Shown piece after piece: positions 37,271-45,635 of a stretch of 64,000 bases of DNA. The position numbers were made by a program, and so were the translations under genes. A model generated the notes under the pieces. That model did no database searches. It had not been told where the DNA came from and was given only the letters and a program-made list of their open reading frames with translations. How positions within the stretch are numbered: position 1 is the stretch's first letter; the number at the start of each line of letters is the position of its first letter. The DNA is from Pasteurellaceae bacterium Orientalotternb1 (lineage in GTDB: Bacteria > Pseudomonadota > Gammaproteobacteria > Enterobacterales > Pasteurellaceae). Location of the stretch: the NCBI GenBank assembly GCA_011455275.1, contig CP015028.1, forward strand, positions 248,001-312,000, in the 5' to 3' direction.

Positions 37271-37804
37271 GTGAAATCAACCGCTTATATTATTGCTGAA
37301 TCGCAATTCATCGTGCCACACATTGACGATAAATCTCTTCGCCAACAGCTCAAAACATTCAGTGTGGATGCTCGTCGTCTAAGCCGTTTTAGTCAGCTCG
37401 CCCTACTTGGTGCGTTGCCGCTCAAATCGCAGATTACCCCGAATACGCCGATTTATCTCGGATCAAGTTTTGCTTCTCCGAGCAAATTCAACAAAATGTT
37501 TAGCCAGCTGATAGAGCAAGATCTGCCTAGCCCGTTGGATTTTATGGCGAATTTGAACAACGCCGCCACTTTCCAACTCGCCCAAGCGTTGCAAACACAG
37601 GGCACAACACTGTTTGTTGCCATCGATGAACAGACCCTTTCGCAGCCGTTGCAACTCGCCTTGCTGGATTTAGCCGATAATACTGCTGAAGCTGCATTAG
37701 TCGGTTGGGCATTTGAAAGCCCTGATGAAAGCAGTCCATCAGGCAGCCTTTGGGTGCTATTAGAATGTGCTAAAAATATTGCCAACACGGAAAATGATAT
37801 GTAG
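37271..37804 (+). CDS. Ketosynthase-like partial-fold protein without catalytic Cys
   Basis: 177 aa from a GTG start. It resembles the N-terminal half of a ketosynthase: GSSFASPSKFNKMFSQLI then LDFMANLNNAATFQLAQAL, where the position of the nucleophile Cys is occupied by NNAAT. A C-terminal half is missing. It may be a structural partner (chain-length-factor-like) of the preceding KS. I cannot name it with certainty. Confidence 0.6.
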   Translation: MKSTAYIIAESQFIVPHIDDKSLRQQLKTFSVDARRLSRFSQLALLGALPLKSQITPNTPIYLGSSFASPSKFNKMFSQLIEQDLPSPLDFMANLNNAATFQLAQALQTQGTTLFVAIDEQTLSQPLQLALLDLADNTAEAALVGWAFESPDESSPSGSLWVLLECAKNIANTENDM

Positions 37805-37900
37805 TAAAAGCCATACCATAGGTTGCTAGAAACTACATAATCTATTTTGAATCGTGTAAAATAATGTCATCTTACGCTTAATTTTATTAAAGGAAATTCT

Positions 37901-38335
37901 ATGAAAAAGTTAGCATTATTGGGGTTATCTGTTTTTGCTTTAACCGCTTGTTCAACAACGACATTGAAAAGCTCTCCACCTAAAAAACTGAATGACTTAA
38001 AGCACATCTGCATTAAAGATAGTGATGCACCGAAGATTCCCCAATTCACAAAATTAATTGCAGAAAACCTCACACAGCGAGGTATCACATCTGAGATTAA
38101 AACGGAAGTCTCTGCGAGTTGCCATTATGCATTAGCTTATTCATTAAATACGAATGCTGAAGGGCTTATTTCAAGTGCAAAACTGCGTTTAAGTTCAATC
38201 AATGGTGATTATCGTAAAAGCCTAGGGGAAACATCTTACTGGCTGAAAGGTGATGAAGAAAAAATGAGAGTGGCTAAAACAGGTTTAAAAGGACAAGTTG
38301 ATACAATAGTCAATGAGCTATTAAAAAATAACTAA
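37901..38335 (+). CDS. Sbal_3080-like lipoprotein
   Basis: Predicted lipoprotein (144 aa): leader MKKLALLGLSVFALTAC with Cys17. The mature part (KHICIKDSDAPKIPQFTKLIAE, ASCHYALAYSLNTNAEG) resembles Sbal_3080-family lipoproteins of unknown function. It is AT-richer than its neighbours and has its own gap and AAAGGAAAT ribosome site. It interrupts the tight APE gene run, and may be an insert. Confidence 0.7.
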   Translation: MKKLALLGLSVFALTACSTTTLKSSPPKKLNDLKHICIKDSDAPKIPQFTKLIAENLTQRGITSEIKTEVSASCHYALAYSLNTNAEGLISSAKLRLSSINGDYRKSLGETSYWLKGDEEKMRVAKTGLKGQVDTIVNELLKNN

Positions 38336-38337
38336 CG

Positions 38338-39084
38338 ATGAAACCAATTTGTGAATTTTCTTTCAATCTCCGTGGCTGGCAGGTAGTGTGCAATAAAACC
38401 TTAGCGGCGGAAGATTGGCAGCAAGGTGAAAGCTATTGGCATAAAAATGCAGGAAATTGGCAGGATTTTGCCCCGAAACTCGCTTTTTTACCGCCGCTGA
38501 AACGCCGCCGTTTGAGCGAGTCGGCTCGGCTCTTTTTTGAAGCCGCGTGGGAGCTGACTGCCGACACACCGAATTTGCCAGTGGTTTATGCTTCGCAAAA
38601 TAGCGAAATTAGCCGTAGCTTTGCGTTGTGGCAAAGTTTGCTGCAAGAAGGTGAGGTGTCGCCGACGTCGTTTAGTTTATCGGTACATAATGCGTTGATT
38701 GGGCAGTGGTCGGAATTACGCCAAGTCAAAAGTGAAATGACGGCGATCACTGCTCAACAAGATAATCTCGAAACGGCCTTGCTTGAAGCCCAACTGCTAC
38801 TCAACGATGGGCATTCGCAAGTGTTAGTGGTGGTTGCTGAATCGCCACTTGTCGAGCAATACAACGCCACGCCGATTTATCGCCAGCCGTTCGCCTATGC
38901 GTTGGCGATGGTAGTGGAAAAAGGCGATCAATATCACGTGAGTTTGTTACCACAAGCGGTCAGTTCCGAGCAAAATTTTGCAAAAGACAACGCACTTTAC
39001 TGGGTTCAACAGCACCATCTCGATCAATCACACTGGCAAACGGCAAGCAGCCGTCATGGGATCTGGCAATGGCAGAAAAATTAG
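38338..39084 (+). CDS. Beta-ketoacyl synthase-like chain-length factor (ApeC-like)
   Basis: 248-residue protein of the Ketoacyl-synt_2 type. LAFLPPLKRRRLSESARLFFEAAWEL and VVYASQNSEISRSFALWQSLL are typical, and the nucleophile Cys is replaced (FSLSVHNALIGQWSEL). In described APE systems this protein forms a heterodimer with the KS ApeO and is needed for chain extension. An uptake signal is embedded in its codons near 38953-38966. It overlaps the acyltransferase gene by 16 bases. Confidence 0.8.
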   Translation: MKPICEFSFNLRGWQVVCNKTLAAEDWQQGESYWHKNAGNWQDFAPKLAFLPPLKRRRLSESARLFFEAAWELTADTPNLPVVYASQNSEISRSFALWQSLLQEGEVSPTSFSLSVHNALIGQWSELRQVKSEMTAITAQQDNLETALLEAQLLLNDGHSQVLVVVAESPLVEQYNATPIYRQPFAYALAMVVEKGDQYHVSLLPQAVSSEQNFAKDNALYWVQQHHLDQSHWQTASSRHGIWQWQKN

Positions 39085-39854
39085 ATTGGCTACGGCGATT
39101 TGTTGCCACGTTATTCGGTTTCGTGCTGTTTGGCGTGGTGGGCGTGCTGTTTAAAATCGGGCTGCATCCCTATGTCAAACATTACCCTCATCAAGATCTC
39201 GCCACCCAACTCAAAGGGCGGAAAATTGTCAGCCGCACTTGGTTTTGGTTTGTTCGTTATCTGCGTTGGGCGGGGATTTTGGAAGTCAAATATCACGGTT
39301 TTGAACGCTTGGGGCGTGTGGGGCAGTTGATTTTATCCAACCATCCATCGCTACTCGATGTGGTGCTAATTTTCAGCCAAGAGCATCGTTTAAATTGCAT
39401 CGTCAAAAAAGATCTCATTCACAACCCTGCTATGAGCAGCCCGATCAAGGCCTGCGGTTTTATCCCGAATACGGAATCAGAAGCACTACTCGAACAGAGC
39501 CACGAGATTTTACAAACGCAGCCGCTGTTGCTCTTTCCCGAAGGCACTCGCACGGGCTGGGACGGTGTGGTGAAATTGCATCGTGGTGCGGTGTCGATTG
39601 GCTTACGCAGTGCCAAAGTGATTACCCCGATAGTGATCAAAATGCAGCCACTTAATTTCAAAAAAGGGCAGCCTTGGTATAAAATTCCTGCCCGAAAAAT
39701 TCAATATGAACTGACTGTCGGCGAGGATATCGATCCGCAACAATGGCTTGCTGAAAAGCCGTTGCCGATCGCTTCTCGCCGCTTAAATCAATATCTTGAA
39801 GATTATTTCAATTCACACACAAAGGACGAAAAATGGAACTCGAACAACAATTAA
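39069..39854 (+). CDS. Lysophospholipid acyltransferase-like protein (ApeD-like)
   Basis: PlsC-type 1-acyl-glycerol-3-phosphate acyltransferase relative (261 aa). An N-terminal membrane helix (VATLFGFVLFGVVGVLFKIGL) precedes the HX4D motif in LSNHPSLLDVVLIF and the FPEGTRT motif. It is thought to attach or move the aryl-polyenoyl chain to a lipid in the inner membrane. It overlaps both neighbours (16 and 22 bases), so coupling is tight. Confidence 0.85.
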   Translation: MAEKLDWLRRFVATLFGFVLFGVVGVLFKIGLHPYVKHYPHQDLATQLKGRKIVSRTWFWFVRYLRWAGILEVKYHGFERLGRVGQLILSNHPSLLDVVLIFSQEHRLNCIVKKDLIHNPAMSSPIKACGFIPNTESEALLEQSHEILQTQPLLLFPEGTRTGWDGVVKLHRGAVSIGLRSAKVITPIVIKMQPLNFKKGQPWYKIPARKIQYELTVGEDIDPQQWLAEKPLPIASRRLNQYLEDYFNSHTKDEKWNSNNN

Positions 39855-40090
39855 AACAGCTGATCATTGATAGCCTTGCACTTGAAGATATGAGTGTGGA
39901 AGACATCGACACCGATGCCGCTTTATTTGGTGACGATGGTTTAGGTTTAGACTCTGTCGATGCGTTAGAGTTAGGTTTAGCGGTACAAAAAACCTTTGGT
40001 TTACAATTAGATAGCGAACAGCACAATTTGCGTGAGCATTTTGAAAGCGTGGCAACCTTAGCGAAATTTATCCGCTCACAACAGGGCTAG
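39833..40090 (+). CDS. Acyl carrier protein 1 (ApeE-like)
   Basis: 85-residue acidic ACP with phosphopantetheine Ser41 in GLGLDSVDALELGLAV. It carries growing polyene intermediates. Together with the ACP ten bases downstream it forms the usual APE tandem pair. Its start lies within the acyltransferase gene; AAAGGA is the ribosome site. Confidence 0.9.
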   Translation: MELEQQLKQLIIDSLALEDMSVEDIDTDAALFGDDGLGLDSVDALELGLAVQKTFGLQLDSEQHNLREHFESVATLAKFIRSQQG

Positions 40091-40098
40091 GAGACGAT

Positions 40099-40350
40099 AT
40101 GACTGAACAAGAAATTCAAAAAGTCTTAACCGATGCGTTGGTGTCGCTATTTGAAATTGATGCGGAAAAAATCACGCTCGACACCCATTTATATCAAGAT
40201 TTGGAAATTGATAGCATTGATGCGATTGATTTGATCGACTACATCAAACGCCAAACGGGCTACAAATTACAAGCAGAAGATTTCCGCAACGTCCGTACCG
40301 TGCGTGATGTGATTGATGCGGTGAAAAAAATCAGTGCTAACAATGGTTAA
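40099..40350 (+). CDS. Acyl carrier protein 2 (ApeF-like)
   Basis: 83-residue ACP; the modified Ser39 is in LEIDSIDAIDLIDYI. Preceded by AGGAGA. The two ACPs may divide the starter and extender steps. Its end overlaps the start of the dehydratase gene. Confidence 0.91.
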   Translation: MTEQEIQKVLTDALVSLFEIDAEKITLDTHLYQDLEIDSIDAIDLIDYIKRQTGYKLQAEDFRNVRTVRDVIDAVKKISANNG

Positions 40351-40717
40351 TCTTCAGCAAAATTGCACCGCTTGCGTGGATCCGATTTGGACGGAACAAG
40401 TGCGGTCAGAAAATTCACTATTTCTGCGGGGCAAAGTGCCCGCAGATTTAGTCTTTTTTGGAGGGCATTTTGCCGATTTTCCACTGGTGCCAGGGGTGAT
40501 CGAACTGCAATGGGTGGTCGATCAGCTGCACGCCTATTTTGGCAAAGAGATGCCGATTTTGCGGGTGGATAATCTCAAATTCCAAAAATTTCTTCGCCCG
40601 AACGATGAAATGGAACTCACGCTCAAATGGGATGAAGCCAAAAACCGAATGGGCTTTCAGTTGAAAACCGACAACGAAATGTGCGGTAGTGGGCTGATTG
40701 TGCTGCAAAATGGCTAA
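40343..40717 (+). CDS. Hot-dog dehydratase (ApeI-like)
   Basis: 124-residue hot-dog protein of the 3-hydroxyacyl-ACP dehydratase/thioester dehydrase group. GGHFADFPLVPGVIELQWVVD carries the catalytic His and the helix, and LKFQKFLRPNDEMEL the core strand. In APE systems two dehydratases work together; the other is at 25061. I chose the ATG at 40343, which overlaps the ACP stop, over a GTG at 40334. No clear ribosome site, so coupled translation is likely. Confidence 0.83.
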   Translation: MVNLQQNCTACVDPIWTEQVRSENSLFLRGKVPADLVFFGGHFADFPLVPGVIELQWVVDQLHAYFGKEMPILRVDNLKFQKFLRPNDEMELTLKWDEAKNRMGFQLKTDNEMCGSGLIVLQNG

Positions 40718-41255
40718 GGTTTTCCGCTTTTTCGTCAATTTATGGCTAACCCTTGCCAGCATTGCCTATCCAATCGGTTGGCTTTGCTTTCACGAAAGCG
40801 AATGGCTGAATGGCTTGATTGGCGTAATGGCAGTGATGTGGTTGTTGAAAGGGATACAAGCGGTCAGATTTCAACGATTTTTTGCCATTGGTATGGCGGT
40901 GCTGCTCACGGTTATCGCCGTCACCCGTAGCCTTGAAACGATGTATTGGTACCCCGTTATCATCAGCGGCGTGCTGCTCACCCTATTCGGCAGCAGTCTA
41001 TTTAGTGAGCAGTCGCTTATCGAACGCCTTGCCCGCTTGCAAGACCCAAATTTACCGCCCCAAGCCATCGGCTACACCCGCCGAGTAACCCAAATTTGGT
41101 GCGGCTTTTTTCTCTTTAACATCGCCACCTGCACTGCCCTAATTCTCACCCAACAATATCAATGGTGGGCGTGGTATTCAGGCGGCATTTCCTATCTGAT
41201 AATGGGCATTTTATTTGGTGGGGAATGGTTGGTCAGACAGAAAATAAAACAATGA
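40710..41255 (+). CDS. COG4648-type membrane protein (ApeG-like)
   Basis: Inner-membrane protein of 181 aa with about six hydrophobic helices (LWLTLASIAYPIGWLCF, FFAIGMAVLLTVIAVTRSL, WYPVIISGVLLTLFGSSLF). The family is found almost only in APE-type clusters, and its function is unknown; it may scaffold synthesis at the membrane or act in export. ATG at 40710 overlaps the dehydratase gene. Confidence 0.75.
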   Translation: MAKVFRFFVNLWLTLASIAYPIGWLCFHESEWLNGLIGVMAVMWLLKGIQAVRFQRFFAIGMAVLLTVIAVTRSLETMYWYPVIISGVLLTLFGSSLFSEQSLIERLARLQDPNLPPQAIGYTRRVTQIWCGFFLFNIATCTALILTQQYQWWAWYSGGISYLIMGILFGGEWLVRQKIKQ

Positions 41256-42520
41256 TGAACGAAATATCCCAAGATCTCCCCCACCGCAGTCAGCAAATTT
41301 GTCAACAGTTAGTGCAAGATGGTGTGCAAGCGGTGGGTTTATGGCTGGAAAATGCAACGGATTTTGCCTGTGCCTTGTTTGCGGGGTTGAATGCGGGGGT
41401 GAAGGTGTTGTTGCCGCCGAATTTGTTGGTGGACAATCAACAGTGGTTGGCGGAGCATTCGGCGTTGTTGCTCAATGCCGAACAGTTTGAACACTACGGA
41501 AAATTGCAAAATGTGAGCAAGATCCGACCGCTTGTAGATAAGCAAGCTGAAGGTGAAATTTGGTTGAAAACCTCGGGCAGCAGTGGCAATGCTAAAATCA
41601 TCAAGAAAACTGCTCATCAAATGTGGCGAGAAGCGGAAACCTTAGCTGCAACTCTGCCTTTTGAGCGGGGGAGTGAAATTCAGGTGATTGGCAGCGTGAG
41701 CGTGCAGCATCTGTATGGGCTGACGTTTCGCATTTTTGTACCGCTTGAAATGGGCTGGCAGTTAGGCGGTGAGCAGCTGCACTATCCTGAATATTTGGTG
41801 GCAGAAAGTCGCCATCGCCGATCGGTCTGGATCAGCAGCCCTGCGTTGTTAAGCCATCTGAACCTCGCCATTCTTGAGCCAGCGTTGCAAATTGCGGGGG
41901 TGGTGTCATCGGGCGGGGCGTTGCCTGCTAACGTGGCGGCGGCACTTCGTCAGCAATTAGCTTGTTCGCTGGTGGAAATTTACGGCAGCACGGAAACGGG
42001 GGCGATTGCCTATCGTCAGCAAGCAGGATTGTGGCAAGCGATGCCAAATAGCCAAATTGGTGTGAATGAACAAGGGGCATTGTGGGTCGAAAGCCCGTGG
42101 ATTGCCGAGCGTGAGCAGACATTTGATGCAGTAACACTTTCTGAACAAGGTTTTGAATTGCTTGGGCGGATCGATCGCATTGTAAAATTGGGTGACAAGC
42201 GAGTGTCGTTGGTCAGTATTGAGCAGAGCCTGTTAGCTAATGCGTTGGTGCAAGATTGCTACGTTGCTTTGCACCCCAAACATCAACGCCCGCTGGCGTG
42301 GGTTGCCTTGCGTGAGGCTGGCATTGCGTTGTTTAAACAGCAAGGGCGAAAAGCGGTGATCGAACAGCTTCGCAGCCATTTGGGGCAGCAACACGAAAAA
42401 TTTGCCTTGCCACGTTATTGGCGGTTCTGTGTGAAGCTGCCCCGCAACAGCCAAGCGAAGATTCAGCGTGCCGATTTTGAGAAAATTTGTACAGTACTTG
42501 ATCGAGAGACTTTTGAATGA
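41252..42520 (+). CDS. AMP-dependent acyl/aryl ligase (ApeH-like)
   Basis: ANL-family adenylating enzyme (422 aa), shorter than most. LKTSGSSGNAKIIKKT is the phosphate-binding A3 loop, VEIYGSTETGAIAYRQ motif A5, and LGRIDRIVKLGDKRVSL the hinge and A8. It should activate the aromatic starter (4-hydroxybenzoate or a relative) and load it on an ACP. Start at ATGATG 41252/41255, overlapping the membrane-protein stop. A long upstream extension of the frame is ruled out by the overlap. Confidence 0.87.
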   Translation: MMNEISQDLPHRSQQICQQLVQDGVQAVGLWLENATDFACALFAGLNAGVKVLLPPNLLVDNQQWLAEHSALLLNAEQFEHYGKLQNVSKIRPLVDKQAEGEIWLKTSGSSGNAKIIKKTAHQMWREAETLAATLPFERGSEIQVIGSVSVQHLYGLTFRIFVPLEMGWQLGGEQLHYPEYLVAESRHRRSVWISSPALLSHLNLAILEPALQIAGVVSSGGALPANVAAALRQQLACSLVEIYGSTETGAIAYRQQAGLWQAMPNSQIGVNEQGALWVESPWIAEREQTFDAVTLSEQGFELLGRIDRIVKLGDKRVSLVSIEQSLLANALVQDCYVALHPKHQRPLAWVALREAGIALFKQQGRKAVIEQLRSHLGQQHEKFALPRYWRFCVKLPRNSQAKIQRADFEKICTVLDRETFE

Positions 42521-43245
42521 GCGAATTTAACCCAATTGCGATTATCCCTCATTACAACCATTCCACAACGGTAGGGAAAGTCGTAGAAGCCTTGCAGCAG
42601 TTCGATTTACCCGTGCTGATTGTGGACGATGGTTCAACGGTAGAACATCAACAATCGTTGCAAAAATTGCCACAAAACAACCGCTTAATCATCCTTTTCC
42701 GTAAGCAAAATGGCGGCAAAGGAGCGGCAGTCAAAACCGCCTTGCAAGCGGCTTACGAGCGAGGATTTAGCCACGCCGTCCAAGTCGATGCTGACGGGCA
42801 ACACCAGTTAGCGGATGTCGGCAAAATGTTAGCGGCGGCAAAGCAGTCGCCAGACGCAATGATTTGCGGGGCACCGATTTATAGTGATGATGCCCCAAAG
42901 GCTCGTTTGTATGGTCGAAAAATCACCAATTTTTGGATTGCGATCAATACGTTATCTTTACAAATTAAAGATGGAATGTGCGGCTTTCGGATTTATCCAT
43001 TGGAAAAAACCGTTGAAGTGGTGCAGCAAGAGCAAATTGGCGATCGAATGGATTTTGACACCGAAATTTTAGTTTACAGCCATTGGCGAAAAATGCCATT
43101 TATCTGGATCGACACACCCGTTAAGTATGAAATGGGTGGCGTTTCTCATTTTCGTAGTTGGACGGATAACTGGCTAATTAGCAAAATGCACGCTCGTTTG
43201 TTCTTTAAAATGATCGGGCGATTGCTGACAGGAAAAATGCGATGA
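42517..43245 (+). CDS. Family 2 glycosyltransferase
   Basis: 242-residue GT-A glycosyltransferase of the dolichol-phosphate-mannose-synthase kind. Motifs: IAIIPHYNHSTTVGKVVEAL, LPVLIVDDGS, KNGGKGAAVKTAL-like NGGKGAAVKTALQAAYERG, and the DXD-type QVDADGQHQ. It could add a sugar or related group to the pigment or its lipid anchor. Starts overlap the ligase stop and its own end overlaps the acyltransferase (ATGA). Confidence 0.87.
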   Translation: MSEFNPIAIIPHYNHSTTVGKVVEALQQFDLPVLIVDDGSTVEHQQSLQKLPQNNRLIILFRKQNGGKGAAVKTALQAAYERGFSHAVQVDADGQHQLADVGKMLAAAKQSPDAMICGAPIYSDDAPKARLYGRKITNFWIAINTLSLQIKDGMCGFRIYPLEKTVEVVQQEQIGDRMDFDTEILVYSHWRKMPFIWIDTPVKYEMGGVSHFRSWTDNWLISKMHARLFFKMIGRLLTGKMR

Positions 43246-44162
43246 GCGAGCAACATTGGGCAAAACAGCAAGAGCGAGGCACGGCGTTTTTTCTGACGCT
43301 GACCCGTTTGATCGTCAAATATTTGCCACTGCCGTTGATTCGCTTGGCAACGTTTTGGGTGGTGTGCTATTTCTATGCGACTTCGCCAAAGCATCGCCGT
43401 CAAATTGCAAAATATCAGCAGAATCTGACCGCTTGTTTCCCCGAAACTCACCTGCCGAAATGGGCGGTGTTTCGACAATTTTGGGCATTTGGCGAGTCGA
43501 TCACCGATCGCTTTGCGGTTTGGCAGAAGAAAATCCGCTATGCCGATTTGATCGTGGACGATGCGGATAATCTCTATGCGGATATGAACAGTGGCGGCAG
43601 AGGGCAAGTTTTGCTCTGTTCCCATTTTGGCAATATTGAAATTTGTCGAGCGTTGGTCGGCAGTGGGCATCATCAACATTTCAAACTGAATGTGTTGGTC
43701 CACAGCAAACACGCCGAAGCCTTTAATAAAGCGTTAGTAGAAGCGGGAGCGGACGAATTGCCACTGATTCAAGTGGAAGATCTCAATGCACAAAAAATGC
43801 TTGAACTTGCCGAACGAATTGAACGGGGTGAATGGATTGCGATTGCTGCCGATCGGGTGCCTGTGCGTGGCGATAAAACCGCTCAAGTAGAATTTCTTGG
43901 CGAAATGGCTGCTTTTCCACAAGGTGCGTGGTTACTGGCGAGCCTACTCAAAGCTCCCATTAACACTGTGTTTTGTCTCAAAGAGCAACAACGCTACCGT
44001 TTGCAACTCCGCCGTTTTTGTGGCGTGATTGGCGGGCGTGGCAAAGTGCGTGAGCAACATATGCAGAATGCAATGCAACAATATGCCGATTTACTTGCCA
44101 AAGAATGTGCAAAATCACCACTTTTGTGGTTTAATTTTTACGATTTCTGGCAACAACCTTAA
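43242..44162 (+). CDS. LpxL/HtrB-type acyltransferase
   Basis: 306-residue protein of the bacterial lipid A acyltransferase family. One N-terminal helix, then SHFGNIEICRALVG with the HX4E catalytic motif, and IAIAADRVPVRGDK. In several APE clusters this domain is fused with the glycosyltransferase (ApeJ); here the two are separate genes overlapping by four bases. Probably attaches the acyl chain to a lipid or carrier. An uptake signal core is embedded at 43425-43435 (NLTACF). Confidence 0.83.
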   Translation: MSEQHWAKQQERGTAFFLTLTRLIVKYLPLPLIRLATFWVVCYFYATSPKHRRQIAKYQQNLTACFPETHLPKWAVFRQFWAFGESITDRFAVWQKKIRYADLIVDDADNLYADMNSGGRGQVLLCSHFGNIEICRALVGSGHHQHFKLNVLVHSKHAEAFNKALVEAGADELPLIQVEDLNAQKMLELAERIERGEWIAIAADRVPVRGDKTAQVEFLGEMAAFPQGAWLLASLLKAPINTVFCLKEQQRYRLQLRRFCGVIGGRGKVREQHMQNAMQQYADLLAKECAKSPLLWFNFYDFWQQP

Positions 44163-44179
44163 ACTAATCAGGAGTTCTT

Positions 44180-44605
44180 ATGAAACTGTCTAAAACGGTC
44201 CTTTTATCTCTGAGTGCTTTAGTGTTAGCCGCTTGTGCTCCAAGAGATACTGTTCACTATCTCTCAATTGATGAAGCATTGAATTCTGCTGAAGCGAAAA
44301 AAGTCTTAGATCCGAACATCAAACTCTATTTCGGCAAACCAGCTTCAGGCAAAATCTTAGTGAAAGGTGCGGTCACTAATCCGAAAACGAATGCGTTAAA
44401 CAAAACCGATGAAAAAGCGTGCCAGTGGGCGTTCTTATCGGCGGTCAAAAAATTCCAAGAGCGGGCGGCAAAAGAAGGCGGCACCAAAGTGGGTAACTTA
44501 GTGAGCTATTACAAGAAAAAAGAATATAGCAGTACCACCAAATACGAATGCCATGCAGGTCATAGCATTGCAGGCGTTGCCTTAAAAGGTGATGTAGTGA
44601 AATAA
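44180..44605 (+). CDS. Predicted lipoprotein, unknown function
   Basis: 141 aa with leader and lipobox LVLAAC (Cys19). The mature part has KILVKGAVTNPKTNALNKT, CQWAFLSAVKKFQERA and VSYYKKKEYSS. Similar small proteins are sometimes mislabelled as excinuclease subunits; no ATPase feature is present. Preceded by AGGAG. It lies inside the APE gene run but is not known to belong to the pathway. Confidence 0.75.
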   Translation: MKLSKTVLLSLSALVLAACAPRDTVHYLSIDEALNSAEAKKVLDPNIKLYFGKPASGKILVKGAVTNPKTNALNKTDEKACQWAFLSAVKKFQERAAKEGGTKVGNLVSYYKKKEYSSTTKYECHAGHSIAGVALKGDVVK

Positions 44606-44611
44606 TTTATA

Positions 44612-44631
44612 AGGTGCGTTTAAACGCACCT
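44612..44631 (+). terminator. Hairpin with T-rich tail inside the cluster
   Basis: AGGTGCGTTTAAACGCACCT is a perfect 20-base palindrome followed by CATTTTATTTTT. It lies between two lipoprotein genes and may lower downstream expression. Confidence 0.55.
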
Positions 44632-44656
44632 CATTTTATTTTTAAAGGACTAAACA

Positions 44657-45139
44657 ATGAAAAAAGTTTTATTATTTTCTTTATTATCAATTGGGCTATT
44701 ATCTGGTTGTACATCATTGAAAAGCCAGAATAATTTATTAAAAAACACAGCTAAAACGTATTATAGCTATCAAATTAAGAATGTTTCTAACAATAATGAG
44801 ATAGATCCTCAAATCGCTAATATTTTTGAAGCGGAACTGAACAAGCAGTTAGCAAAGTATGGATATAAATCAGGGAATGATATTACGGTTAATTATAGAA
44901 TTAAAGCCTATGATCCTGGCAATAGAGCATTAAGAATTATGGTGGGATTTGGTGCTGGCAAAGGAACTTTAGCGGTGGAAACTACATTAATAGATAGCGA
45001 AGGAAATAATCTTGGTTCAGTTGATAATGAAGTTGCACTAAAAATGGGATTCTTTGGTGGAAGTCTTGATAGCACAATTCGAAAAGCTGCAATTGATACA
45101 GCTAAACGTATTTATAAATCTCGTATTATTTCTAAATAA
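44657..45139 (+). CDS. DUF4410-like lipoprotein
   Basis: Predicted lipoprotein (160 aa), lipobox LLSGC with Cys18. VNYRIKAYDPGNRALRIMVGFGAGKGTLAVETTL is the DUF4410-type core (glycine-rich centre). AT-rich compared with its pigment neighbours. Function unknown. AAAGGA precedes the ATG. Confidence 0.72.
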   Translation: MKKVLLFSLLSIGLLSGCTSLKSQNNLLKNTAKTYYSYQIKNVSNNNEIDPQIANIFEAELNKQLAKYGYKSGNDITVNYRIKAYDPGNRALRIMVGFGAGKGTLAVETTLIDSEGNNLGSVDNEVALKMGFFGGSLDSTIRKAAIDTAKRIYKSRIISK

Positions 45140-45181
45140 TTTAACAAGTTTATGAGGGCGGGAGTACTCGCCCATTATATT

Positions 45182-45634
45182 ATGAAACTCAAAAAACATA
45201 TCTACGCAGAACATTTTTCTGACTATGAAATCCCCTTTTTTGATGTGGATTCGATGTTCATTATGTGGCACGGGCATTATGTGAAATATCTCGAAATGGC
45301 TCGCTGTGCGTTTTTGGAAGAGATTGGCTACACCTACGATGTGATGCGAGAAAAAGGCTATGGTTGGCCAATCGTCCAATTAAATCTGAAATATGTGAAA
45401 CCTGCGACTTTCCGCCAAAAAATTCGGGTGAAATTATCGGTGGTGGAATACGAAAGCTGCTTGCGAATTGAGTATGTGATTGTTGATCTCGCTACCAGCA
45501 AAAAGCTCACCACGGGCAGTACCACTCAAGTTGCCGTCAGCATCGACAATGGCGAAATGCAATTCCAAACCCCGCAATCGTGGCGTGATGCGATAGAAAA
45601 TTATTGGGGATTTCTACCACAACCAGAGAAATAG
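45182..45634 (+). CDS. Acyl-CoA/ACP thioesterase, hot-dog fold (ApeK-like)
   Basis: 150-residue 4-hydroxybenzoyl-CoA-thioesterase-type protein. FDVDSMFIMWHGHYVKYLEMAR is the typical catalytic segment. In APE pathways the thioesterase edits or releases chains. I chose the ATG at 45182 (MKLKKHIYAEHF) since the upstream part of the frame runs through a hairpin (GGGCG...CGCCC, 45156-45173). The next gene follows one base after the stop. Confidence 0.85.
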   Translation: MKLKKHIYAEHFSDYEIPFFDVDSMFIMWHGHYVKYLEMARCAFLEEIGYTYDVMREKGYGWPIVQLNLKYVKPATFRQKIRVKLSVVEYESCLRIEYVIVDLATSKKLTTGSTTQVAVSIDNGEMQFQTPQSWRDAIENYWGFLPQPEK

Positions 45635-45635
45635 T

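Noticed and set aside
44180-44605. Excinuclease ATPase subunit
   Set aside because: Similar small proteins sometimes carry that label, but the sequence has a lipobox and no Walker motif; it is a lipoprotein.
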